Shown: positions 27,958-38,400 of the stretch, one piece after another | Position numbering within the stretch: the first letter of the stretch is position 1 | How the letters are laid out: each line of letters opens with the position of its first letter | Source of the DNA: Symsagittifera roscoffensis | Taxonomy: Eukaryota; Xenacoelomorpha; Acoela; Convolutidae | Assembly: GCF_963678635.1 (NCBI RefSeq) | Contig: NC_087068.1 | Coordinates: 19,039,872-19,099,871, forward strand | Direction of reading: 5' to 3' | Length of the DNA: 60,000 nt | Translations under genes and position numbers: made by a program | The notes under the pieces: generated by a model | Databases searched by the model: none | Told to the model about the DNA's origin: nothing | Seen by the model: the letters and a program-made list of their open reading frames with translations, nothing else

Positions 27958-29970
27958 AACTATTTTCAATGTGACAATTGTTGATGTTGTGAGGCAATTT
28001 TGAAGTTACGTCTATTTGGCTTTTTTTTTCTGTGAAAAATACTATTCAGTTTTTTAATTTATAGTCCCTTGGAAAGAATAGGGATATCATGAAGCTAACA
28101 TTTTTTGAAAGGAATCTTTTTGAAAACAGAGTCCATTTCATTTTGGAATTTGTTCAGCATGTCTCCTAGGCCGTAAGCTCCTGTGAAAACTCCTTCTGCG
28201 TTGTTTATTCTTGCTTTGCTTTGTCAATTTTTGTGTAAAGTTTTAATTCGCTCGACGCTTTTCGTGAACACAGGTTACTGAAACAAACTCTTTAACTTTT
28301 TTACTCAAATCTTGCTACGCTCCACTTTCAATGACTTGATGAATGTTCGGCATCTGGTGTTTTTTTTTCGTTCTGGTTGATGAGATTAACTGTGAAATCA
28401 ATAGAAAAGTTGTTATTATTTTGACCGCCTATTTGAAAACAGGGGAAGGACTTTCTGAATGGGGTGTGTTTTACTTTTTTTGTTTTCCACCTAAAATCAG
28501 GTACAACAAATAATGATCGGACTGGTTTGAGTGATATATCATATTGAAGCTCCTCCCTTCGTGATGAATTGAACCACATTAAAAAATTTTCAAAAAATTT
28601 GCACAGTGTTAAGACAAACCGGTTTGAAATTTTTGATTTTTCGTCTTTATTCGAGCGAACAAAACAAGCGAGCATGCTTACAACAGCTGAATTATGCCTT
28701 ATTTAGATCCTTGAAACTTAATCTCAAGCAAGTAAAACTAGTCCGGCCATGTGATGATCACATTTCAAAATTTTTATCATACACAGAATAAGGTCCAGTT
28801 GCGTAATTTGAACGATTTACAGATTTTTTTATTCACAATTGGTCCAGATGCGTAATTTGAACTATTTACAGATTTTTTTAAATCTACAATAGGTTTCTTT
28901 TTGTTTTCAACTAACAGAACTTAGCGAAAGATCCATTTTACTGACATATCATTGAAGTGACATCTCTAACCGGACAGACTAAAAAAGGGTCTGTTCATTT
29001 CTTACAATTGTTGTTTGAGTAAGTGATTAAACTTGGTTCTTTCCTCTTTTGATGATATAAACTTTCAAACTCGGTCCGTTTTTGTTCGCCCGGTCTATAT
29101 TGGTTAGTTTAAAATGGTCAAACCAACGTTTTTGATAGCTTGGTTCAATGAGTCTGGCGATTCGGTTGTTTCTGAAATAATTTGTCTCAGATTGCTTTTT
29201 TTCTTGTTCAAAAAGCGCCTCTAACCCTTATTTGCTCGTCGTTATTGCAATTATCATATTTTTGCACCCTTCAGAATCTTTATACGTCTATGTTCATTTT
29301 GCTTTCTGGTGAACAATTTTTCCCGCTTGAATTATATTTTCTTGGCTTTCGAAAATGCTTCGTTGATAAATTCTGAAATCTCTTGATTTTCATATTTTCC
29401 TTAAACTCTTGGGTTTTTCGGTCTTGGGTTTTTCGGTCCCGAGAAAGAGATAAGTAATCGATGTCACTTCCTTGTCGACTTCGATTCTTCTGAATTCTCT
29501 GCAACTTCTGCGATTTTTTCCTTCAGTCGTCTGATATACCCGCGTTCGTTCTGTGTTTCCGACTACTCTCAATTTACGTCTTTTTATTTCTCCGATCGGT
29601 TCCTCTGAAATTGCTAAACCGGTTTGAAGATTAATTAATTCTTAATAAAATGCTTCGTTAAAATTGTCCAGAGCCACTCTTAACGATTGGTCTGTTGAAG
29701 AAAGGGATAGTAAGTCCGCTGAAGAAGTGTCTGAGGCGTTAGCTGTGTCATTTATGGAATTTATTGAAAAGATTGGGATTTTCTTATCCGAAGGAATCGG
29801 GGTAAAAAATTGTTCTGTCAGATCCTAATGGTTCATTACGTTCGATGACGATAGGGTTTGACGCTGATCGTCTTGGCTATCTGTAATATCTATGTACAGC
29901 CTTTGACCGTTAAACTGGGTAGGTCCTACATTTCGACCCAACCGACGAAGTTTAAACTCGTTACCGGTGA

Positions 29971-29998
29971 TGTTGTTGTTGTTGTTGTTGTTGTTGTT
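29971..29998. repeat. (GTT)n microsatellite
   Basis: About nine GTT/TTG units within the C-terminal tail region of the degenerate antisense element. On the element's coding strand it is a CAA/AAC run. Confidence 0.85.
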
Positions 29999-31065
29999 AC
30001 AAGGTTCTTGGGTAGACGTATTCTCGTCCGAAGAATCGGTTATCTCGTATATTGGTGAGTCTACAGTCGCGTCCTTTTTTGTGGTCTCTTGATTATCCAG
30101 CGGATTTTCGGGTTGTTTGGCCTCAGAAGTTGTTGGAGACTGTGTGGTTGGTGGAAGTTGGGTCGGGCTCTGTCCAGCAGGAATGATGCTGATTGGACAA
30201 GCAAGAGGGTGCGATGACGAAGGTTGGCCGTCTAAAGTCTCAGTTTTTTTGTTATTCTGAGCTATATTTGAGTCTAAGGAGGGAATATCAGGTTCTTCGT
30301 AATAATTCTGATATTATCCGAAATGATACGTTCTCTGATTCCGCGATCCACTTCCAGTCACTAATATCTGAGGTGTTCGACGGAATTACCATTGATTCAT
30401 TGCAGGCTAAGTAACCTGTGTTTCTTGTTTGTTTGTTTTTTGTCACGAGATGATCTGCTTTTGACCTGTTTTGTTGAGGGTTTTGAAACTCTGGTCCTTA
30501 TGTTGTTATCAGAGGTGGCTAATTCCGTTTGAAGTCTTCGGGCCTGTTTTCCTCATAGATGTTGGTTTCACTTTCGTAATCTGCTTTGATTCTACTTCAA
30601 AATCAGAGTCAGGAAGTAATGGAAAGGAATTATTTCCTCGAAAGGAACGAATAGTAGACAAGTTAGATTTCGGAAGAGTGACGTCAGATTTTTTTGATAA
30701 GTTCTCCGTCGGTTAATTCTACCGTGGTTTTTTAAGCGTTTATAATTTTCTCGTTAAGTTTTCTATAAAAGGATTTTCCGTTTTTACTTTCCTTGTTTTC
30801 CGAAGTATATTACCATTGAAAGGTTTTGTAAAGGCATTCGAGACAAAGAAGGCTTGGAAGGTGAGACGTTGTCTGACTCGTACCTTTTCTCCAACGGAAA
30901 CTGACTTTTCTTCGGGATTTCAGTGTCCTTATAACGTCCTTGACCCGATCGTCAGAGTTTCAGTCGAGGGCCCGTCCTTTGCTTGGGATTCATTTTCCTT
31001 TGTCTAAAATTCCATGGGATAGATCATTATAGGCTAACTGTTTCCAAGTTGTATTTAGTGTTTTA

Positions 31066-31386
31066 TTAAAGTGCATTTCGAAAGGTGAAGATCTTATTTT
31101 TGAGTCGAAAGACGAACGAAGGTTCAGATAATTTTTGAGACCGAGTGTTGTAAAGTAGGTTTTTGGTGTTCGTGAGCCATTGCGAGTAATTTGTTTCTAC
31201 AGGATGTAAAAAATTTTCCACTAAACCTTCCGAACGAGGGCCAGCAACTGAACAAAATATTGATTTTATTTTATTGAAATCACAAAAATATTTAAGATCC
31301 TGGCTAGTAAAACAAGGTGCGTGATTGACGCGAAGAGAAAATGGAATGCCGTGTAAATAAAAGTAATCCTGAAGGAACTCAATCAC
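31066..31386 (-). pseudogene. Integrase core fragment with altered catalytic site
   Basis: A 106-codon frame shows the integrase pattern Phe-x-x-His-Gly-Ile-Pro, the strand ending in the second catalytic position, a Cys-Phe-Thr-Ser turn, and Ser-Glu-Gly-Leu-Val-Glu around the third catalytic residue. The second catalytic Asp is replaced by Asn (Val-Asn-His). The first Asp would lie outside this frame. Part of the dead Ty3/gypsy element. Confidence 0.75.
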
Positions 31387-31590
31387 CGTATCTGATGAAG
31401 TGGATCATGCTATTTTAGCCGAGAAAAAATTTGAAAATCTGTCATTGCATAATAAAGTATGTTTGTTTTTTCCCCAACTAGAATCCAAAAAACAGGCGAA
31501 ATCAAGATTTATTTCCTCATTAGGCTAGGGTGGGAATTCGCTGATTTGAGCAAAAGAAATGATATTTTTCACGTTCTTACCAGCTTGTGT

Positions 31591-32027
31591 GCATTGGGAA
31601 CAGTTTATACCATGAAAATGAATTTGACCGTTTATGTGAGGCCACTATATATACAAGGCGAGAATTTTCATGCCAAACTGTTCTGGATGGGCCTCATGAA
31701 GTGTCTTGGATTGGCCTCATGAAATTCTCCGTCCATGTACAATAATCCGTCGGATTCCTGAAGATCTCGAATGAACTGGTTTATATAATGGGAATTTGCA
31801 TTAATCCTATCTACTTTATCCTGAATAGCTTTGACGATAAAACTTAGCATTGGGTCGTCTTCTGCTGAAAGGGCTACCAATTTAGCGTTGAATAGAGTGT
31901 TTAAGTGCAAAGAGCATCCATGCAACTTCAGAATTTCTGAGTTTTTGTTCACAATTTTTTTAATGTTCTTATAAAAAAAGAAATTCGACTGAAGCTTGGA
32001 TACCGGAAGAAGAAGGATTAATTGCAA
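31591..32027 (-). pseudogene. Integrase N-terminal zinc-binding region fragment
   Basis: 31668-32027 ends in a Gly-Leu-Leu-Tyr-Met-Asp-Gly strand typical of the region before integrase His-His-Cys-Cys. 31591-31602 encodes Cys-Ser-Gln-Cys followed by Thr-Gln-Ala-Gly-Lys-Asn, the usual second half of the zinc finger in Ty3/gypsy. The segments are in broken frames. Confidence 0.6.
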
Positions 32028-33128
32028 CTAGTTTATTGGACATATTTACAGTTTTTACAATTTAAAGATCATGAGAATAATTAGTTACGCTACAATTAAG
32101 AAATATAACCTATTAGAAAGCAGAACTGAATAAAAAAGTTTTTGTCGAGTTAATATTTGAAAAATCAGAAGGAATACGTTTAGAATAACGAAGTTCAGTT
32201 CTGTTGTGTTTTATATTGCAAATTGGAAAAGTCGAGTTATTGAATTCTAGAAATGAAGCGATAACATACTTACGAACACTTGCGTAATTGGAATTTTCCA
32301 AATTTGAGCCAATAGTGTTTCAGTTCAATTCTTTTTATCCGTAGGATTTATTGCTTTCTTTGTAATGGGAGGAGGGAATTGCTTTTTCTTAAAAATAAAT
32401 CAGAAAAAATCCATGATTAAATTTGAAAGGTAAAAGACGATCGACCAATTTCGTTAAAATACTATGATAAGTTTCTATTCCGTGGTTAGGCTAAAGTGCT
32501 GAAAAGAGGGCTTAATGTTCCGAAATGACTTCGAGTTCCAAGCCTTAAAGGTAATTCTCATAGTTCTCGACCGCCCAAACAACTCCAAAAAGTTGCAATT
32601 CGTTTGTGGAATATTTAGATTTATGCGAATATAAAAATTTTGAAGCGAACGAGACTGTTCAGCTCCGCGTCCGTTATGGGATGCAGCTGTTATTACTCTC
32701 GTTATACGCTTTAAACCAAAATGTTAATTTTTTCAGTAAGATTTGCTATTTCTTCTTTTATCCTCTCGAATGCTTTTGTATGTTCTTCGTTCCACCAGAA
32801 GATTGATTTCTTTTTTAGCAATGGTCTTAAAATGCTTCCCTGGGATGCCAAGTTTTTTTGAAAAAATTTAAAATAATGATTTATTGAACCAAAGAATGAT
32901 CTTAATTCCTTTAGGTTTTTTGAAATTGGTATGTATTTAATGGCTTTGGTTTTGTCGACTGATGGAGCAACTCCTGATATAGATGTTTTGAATTTGAGCC
33001 ATTGTATATTTTTTTTGAAAAAAATTACATTTTGGCTACTTGATGGCCAAATTATAATCGCCTAAAATCGAAAATTTTAATAAACGGTATTTTTGTGTTC
33101 TATGAAACTTTTTTTCGGAAGCCACCAG

Positions 33129-33143
33129 AATGTCGTCGAGGTA
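33129..33143 (-). pseudogene. Reverse transcriptase YLDD motif
   Basis: The reverse strand reads Tyr-Leu-Asp-Asp-Ile followed by Leu-Val-Ala-Ser, the active-site signature of Ty3/gypsy RT. Flanking frames are interrupted. Confidence 0.75.
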
Positions 33144-33821
33144 ACAATTACTAAAAGGAATGTTTCCGATTGAAGAGTCCCTGACTCTCTGCAATTCGTG
33201 CCGGTTTTGTCCCAACCAAGCAAGCTAATTTTGCACTGGATACTAGGAAAACTTTCTAGTGAGAGTAAGCCATAACCGTTCCTTCAGCTCAGGTAGGTAA
33301 ACCAGACTTCTCCGGTGAAATCCTTTGAAACTTTTAATGTGTCCTTCGGATTTAAATCGGTCTAGCTCCGCTTTTACCGCATCGAGTAAACGAAGGGGAA
33401 CACGTCTACCTTTCAGTTGAATTGATTTTAGGGGTTTGTGAAAGTGGGTAATTTTTGTTTGTTTCCCCTGGAGAAATTTTTCAGTAGGGATCTCGTAATT
33501 TTAATCCATGGAGTACATTTCTCTTGAGAAAGCTCACAGGACTCTCGGATTCGACCTGTATATTGAAAATTACTTGGTTTTCTTTTCCGAGTTCGATGTT
33601 TAGTAATTTCTTGAGTTACTTCCCTTGGTTGTCGTAAATAATTGTCACATTTAATACAGATTAATCATCGTTGCCGCTCTGTCCGAATTCTGACCATGCG
33701 CAAAATTCTCTACTTACACGGTCGTTATTTACAACCGGTTGTTCTGATGGATAATTAAACTCTGTATCATGTACATTTTGACTATCTTCTATTTTGACTT
33801 GACATTTTTACGGCGGGATTT

Positions 33822-33890
33822 ACAGACTCTGGCAAAACGTCCTCGGTTCTTACAGGATGTACAAGTTTTGTCCTTTGCTGGACACACCCC
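33822..33890 (-). pseudogene. Mutated Gag zinc knuckle
   Basis: The reverse strand reads Cys-X2-Cys-X4, then Arg where the zinc-binding His should be, then X4-Cys, preceded by Cys-Pro-Ala-Lys. The His-to-Arg change should abolish zinc binding, consistent with a decayed element. Confidence 0.65.
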
Positions 33891-34403
33891 CAGGTGTCAT
33901 TTGGAGAATCTGCCGTCGCGTTGCAATTCAAGTGTTGCTCCGTTCAACGCTTACAGTTGGTTCCCTTTTAAAATTCAAATGATTTAAAGATTTATTTACA
34001 GAGGGTCCGTTGGACTTAAAATATTTTCGATTTTCATATGGTTCGTTATTCCTTTGTCATCGGTTAGTATCACGTTTAGTGCTTCTAGGGGGTGGGAAAG
34101 TTTCTGTAAGGAACCTGCGTTAGGTGTCCGAGTTTTTCATAAAATTTAAAAAAAACTGTCTCCTGTCCATTCATCTTCTCCTGCGGATAGATTGCATTTC
34201 TTCGTCATTTCGGCAAGAGCTCCCCCGAATTGATCGAGTCATTCTCTCTTTCTCTTTTTCCTGTTTACGAGTTTATGTCTTTCAAATGTAACGTTCGTCT
34301 TCCTCGCGAAAGCTACGAAAAAATTGTTCCAGAACGCTCTGAAGGAGATTTGGAGGTTTTCCACTCATGAAAATTCTTGACCGAAAATCTTTTCCCCTTC
34401 ATT

Positions 34404-34754
34404 TCAAAAAGTTAGATACAAGATTGATTGAAGTTTTTCATCTGCTTTTTCGATTCTCATGCCGTTGAATCGTTTTGTTTTCGGCTTTATCGAAGCTGAT
34501 TCTTCATCGTCAAATCTCTCTTGCTCCCGGAGATTTCTGTCCAAGCAAAAGACTTCCTGTGTTTCCGGTTCGCTATCCGGCAGTTTTTCTAAAAGTGGTG
34601 GTTGTTGATGATATCTTTCTGTCGTAATTAGAAGATTTTCTTTATCAATGTTCTCCTTTGCCATCGCTGCAAGTTGGAAAAAATCGCTCCAATCTTTCCA
34701 AGGAATTGGTGGGTCCACCGTATGGTTTTGTCGAAATGAAGGTATGCCCCTCAC
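34404..34754 (-). pseudogene. Gag N-terminal fragment
   Basis: A 116-codon frame contains Pro-Pro-x-Pro-Trp-x-x-Trp near residue 14, as in Gag N-termini of many Ty3/gypsy elements (a Phe/Pro-rich start before the capsid). It marks the 5' coding end of the antisense element. Confidence 0.5.
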
Positions 34755-35401
34755 GTTGAATTCGTTAGTTTGACTGCGCCCTTATAAAATTTTTCTTTCT
34801 CACAGCTAATTCTACTTATGTACAGTTAAAATGCTAAGATAAAAGTGAACTAATCTCAAAATTAAAACATTGAAAAGTGAGCAAGCATTCTCTCCGCCGG
34901 AGAGAATGAGTATATCAAGGTCATAATGTCAATACCGGTTAGAGCAAATGGCAATTAACTGTAATGGTATGATAAAATACTCCGATTCACACTATTTCTG
35001 ACAGAAAGTCGATATCTAGACTTTTTTCGCTATGATAGCCAAGTGAAATTGATCGATTCAATAGACTCAAATAATTGAAGATTTCGCAGCATGTTTCGGC
35101 CAAAAGACAAAATAAATCAATCTCGAATCGATTGACCGCACCCGAATAAAGAACTATGGTACCACTGGTACCATATTTTCGGCTAACTAAGTTAAAAAGA
35201 AAAAAAAATTTAAAAATGAATGGCTGAAAAACGATTTTTTTTCTTCATTAAGGTAACAAACTTCAAAACGCAAATAGGCAGTAACTAGTTAATACTGCCA
35301 AGGCTGCCAAGGTCAATTAGCTAACCTAAGAGATATATACCCACTAAAACATTTCTAATATAACGCTGAGGATAAAAATAGATTTTTTTGTTTTGTTGTA
35401 G
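34755..35401. other. Non-coding sequence upstream of the ZP gene's first visible exon
   Basis: I see no gene. It should include either the promoter and first exon of the ZP gene (unrecognised) or an intron, since the exon at 35402 begins in phase 1 after a TTGTTGTAG acceptor. GGTACC(A)-type repeats occur near 35157-35172. Confidence 0.4.
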
Positions 35402-38400
35402 CTTCTGAGGAAGATGACGGCGACAAGCAGGAGATCCGATTCTGGATGCCGTACGATTCGTCGTCCTCGAATTCGGTCACCTTGAGTATCAGCGGGTTCC
35501 TCGGACTGTCTTTCGATGATTCCACCACCCTGTCCCTCTCAGGAGCTTCAAACTCTTTCAGTAGAGCAATGTCTTACAGTGCTGTGGTGTACTTCTTGGT
35601 GGCTCAGACCGACTATAGCTTCGGTTTGGGTGGAACTAGCTCGGAAATTCTTCCGAGTGGTGCGTCTGTAATGCCAGTAGCTGAAACCTACAGTTTCGAC
35701 ACTCGTGAGTTTTATTTTTTTAAAACAAAATTGGGCGACTCGCGAAACTTACCCAGACATACCGCTGCAAGAACGTAACAGGGGTAACCTAGGGGCGGAT
35801 CTTGGATTTCTCGAGAGGATGGGCGGCGGATTTTCTAAAATTTTGTAGGGATTTTTTAGGTCGACCAAATATGTTTTCCGAGCTCTCTCAAATAAAAAAA
35901 GACACTGTTTTGTCCAACTTTTTTGGGCCGCAGGTAATTTTTTTGAAAAAGCAGGCCAAAAAAGGCGGTTTTAGGCACTTTTTGGACAGTTTTGAAATAA
36001 GACATTTTTAGACCTTAAGGGACCCTTTGGGTAGCCAGGGGATCGAATTTCCGGGAAGGGGGGCAGGAGACGTCCGCTCCCCTCCTAAATCTGCTTCTAC
36101 GTGCATCTAGAAATTTTCGATGCATGAATGTCTAATCTTTTTTGACTTTTTTATAGGTCCAAGCTCTTTTTTTTCCTAAAAAAACTCGGCTCCGCAGCCG
36201 AGCTTTTGATAAAAAAAACAGGCAAAATTTTATTTTTGAAGATTTTTTGAACCTGCACCTGCTCTACCATTTTTTGGTGCACCTGCTCTACCTCCTTAAA
36301 ATTAGTCAAAGTAAAAGGAAGCAAACATTTTGTGCTTGAAAATGGTAAGGTTGTGTGATCAAATCTGGATGTAAGAAAACATTATCAAAAGAGGGTGGGT
36401 CTTAGTGGCAAGGAGTCTTGCTATTTACTGAGGAAGGAAGAAGCGTCCGCATCAGTGTGAATAGCAGTGAAAAAAGAAAAATATGGTTTCAGAGCTAAAT
36501 ATGGAAACATCATGGGAATTCACTTTTCACGATTCAGTTCAGATAGTGAGCGCTTGCCGAAATAACGCAATTTTGGGGCCTATAACGTCTTTTTTTGCAG
36601 TTTTTTCCTTCCAAAAATTCTACTGCGGCGCACAACATTTGGTGAAAGTAGGGTCTTTGTCGTGATTTGGTAGAGCTAGGAAAATCAATTTAGTTGGTCT
36701 TAGAAAAAATGTCTTCTGAAAATCTGACTCCTTGGTGAAAATCCTAGATCGGTCCTAGATTATGATAGACAGTGAACTAAAATTTTAAAATTTTATGTTG
36801 CTGTTAATAGAGGTTGAACACAAGATCGTGTGACAGAAAATTTGGCGCATAAATGTTAATCAATCGTAGAAAGTTTGGATCAACACAACATCAAATCCAG
36901 GGTAAATCAGAATGTTTGAGGCTGGCTTTTCCGTTTTGCTACTTATATGATACTTATTTGTCAAGCATCAATGTTTTTCACAGTTCAAAACTCGGGGTTT
37001 TTCCGGTTCGATTGTCTAAAAATTGTTAAATATTGACTCTCATATTAACTTTTTCTGTGAGAATCCCCCCATTTTTTGTTAGAAATCTGATAGGTTTTAT
37101 TTTTATTTTAGCAAACGGAGCCCGTCTACGATGCGAGACTAATGGTTTGATGGTCTACCAGATTGAGTACGAGGCTGTTCCAGACGGTAAGTCACACTCA
37201 ATTATCCCTGTTTTCCCATTTTTCTATCATTTTTGCAATATGCCAGCATTTATCAAAAAATAGTTGAAATTTATTTTTAGTTATTTATTGCAAACAGGCT
37301 AGATAACAGCCTTATGGCACTCTATCAACTGATGTTATTGTAAAATAATACCTTTTTTCTGTGAATTTGCTTGCGTAGTGCCGTCACTGGTAACCAAACT
37401 ATGTACATGATAACAAACTGGAAACTACGGTACCTGAGTTGTATCGACAATGTTGAGTTGAAATATTTCATTTTAAAGAATAATTTCAAAACTCGTAATT
37501 GACTAGGATTTCCGTAGAAATCAACGATTAACAACACATTTGAAAGAGATTTTTACATTCCATTTTTAATGTAGGCTACAAAAACTTGAATATGTGGAGC
37601 CTAACCACCTAATAACAAAGTTCCTAATTTCATACGCAAATTGTAAGCGTTTCAGAAAAACTACAGCTTTAATTGAGCTGAAACCCCCACAAAAAATGAA
37701 AAAGACCTTTCGATATAGCTACCGTTTTTTCCGTGTTCTCGGGAAAAAATACAGCTCATTTTTGAGTTGGGTCGCGATACAGATATTTGTTTTTAGAAGA
37801 GTTCACAAAACAGTTTTAAGGAAAGTCAAATATATAATCAATATAGTAATTAGTTTTTTTTTCAGTCCAAACCTACCAATTGTCAGTGAGTGAATCTCTT
37901 TCGACTCCACCCAACAGCGCTATTACTGCTTCCTCCAGCAACACCAATGACTTGTACCCGACCGACAGCAGCACCCAAAGAGTATTCCACTACTCGTCTG
38001 GCAACCAGTTTCCAATTGTGAACGAGTTCCGAGGGTACCCAATTGGGATCGAGGTGCATATCAGTTTTTAATGATCATTTTTAACTTCGCTGGAATTAAG
38101 TATCATGCGATTGATTCAATCGGAGTGCGGTCAAAAAGTAGACAAGTCGTAAAGTAGACACTTCGTAAGCTAATCAGAATCGAGATAAGAAAACAAACGT
38201 ACAAAATGTTTTCTTTTCTTCTTTACGATTCTGATTGACTCATGACGTGTGTGCTTCACGACCTGTTTATTTTTTGCTAAGTAACCGATTCAATCATCCT
38301 TTCATGTGTATAATAGATTATTTCCGAAATGCTTTCAGAAGCAGTTAATTTTACCCCCTGTTCAAACAACGCAGAATGGATCATGATGGTTGTCGAATCA

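Larger units (their letters stand above)
26441..29400. other. Gene-poor region with decayed retroelement pieces and a SINE-like copy
   Basis: No intact gene. The reverse strand at about 27470-27580 resembles an RNase H segment, with a Tyr-Leu-x-Gly...Thr-like strand, and aligns by eye with 32490-32590, part of another decayed Ty3/gypsy element. A tRNA-like SINE fragment lies at 27888-27957. The remaining open frames are short and I do not recognise them. Confidence 0.4.
29401..34754 (-). pseudogene. Degenerate Ty3/gypsy retrotransposon, antisense
   Basis: Reading from right to left on the minus strand: a Gag-like N-terminus (34404-34754), a mutated zinc knuckle (33822-33863), an RT YLDD motif followed by Ile (33129-33143), RNase H remnants (about 32490-32700), the integrase zinc region (31591-31602 and 31668-32027), the integrase core (31066-31386), and a Pro/Thr-rich tail (about 29900-30200). 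The order is Ty3/gypsy. Frames are broken throughout and key residues are altered, so it is dead. It is not a sister of the intact element at 4802. LTRs were not found. Confidence 0.8.
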
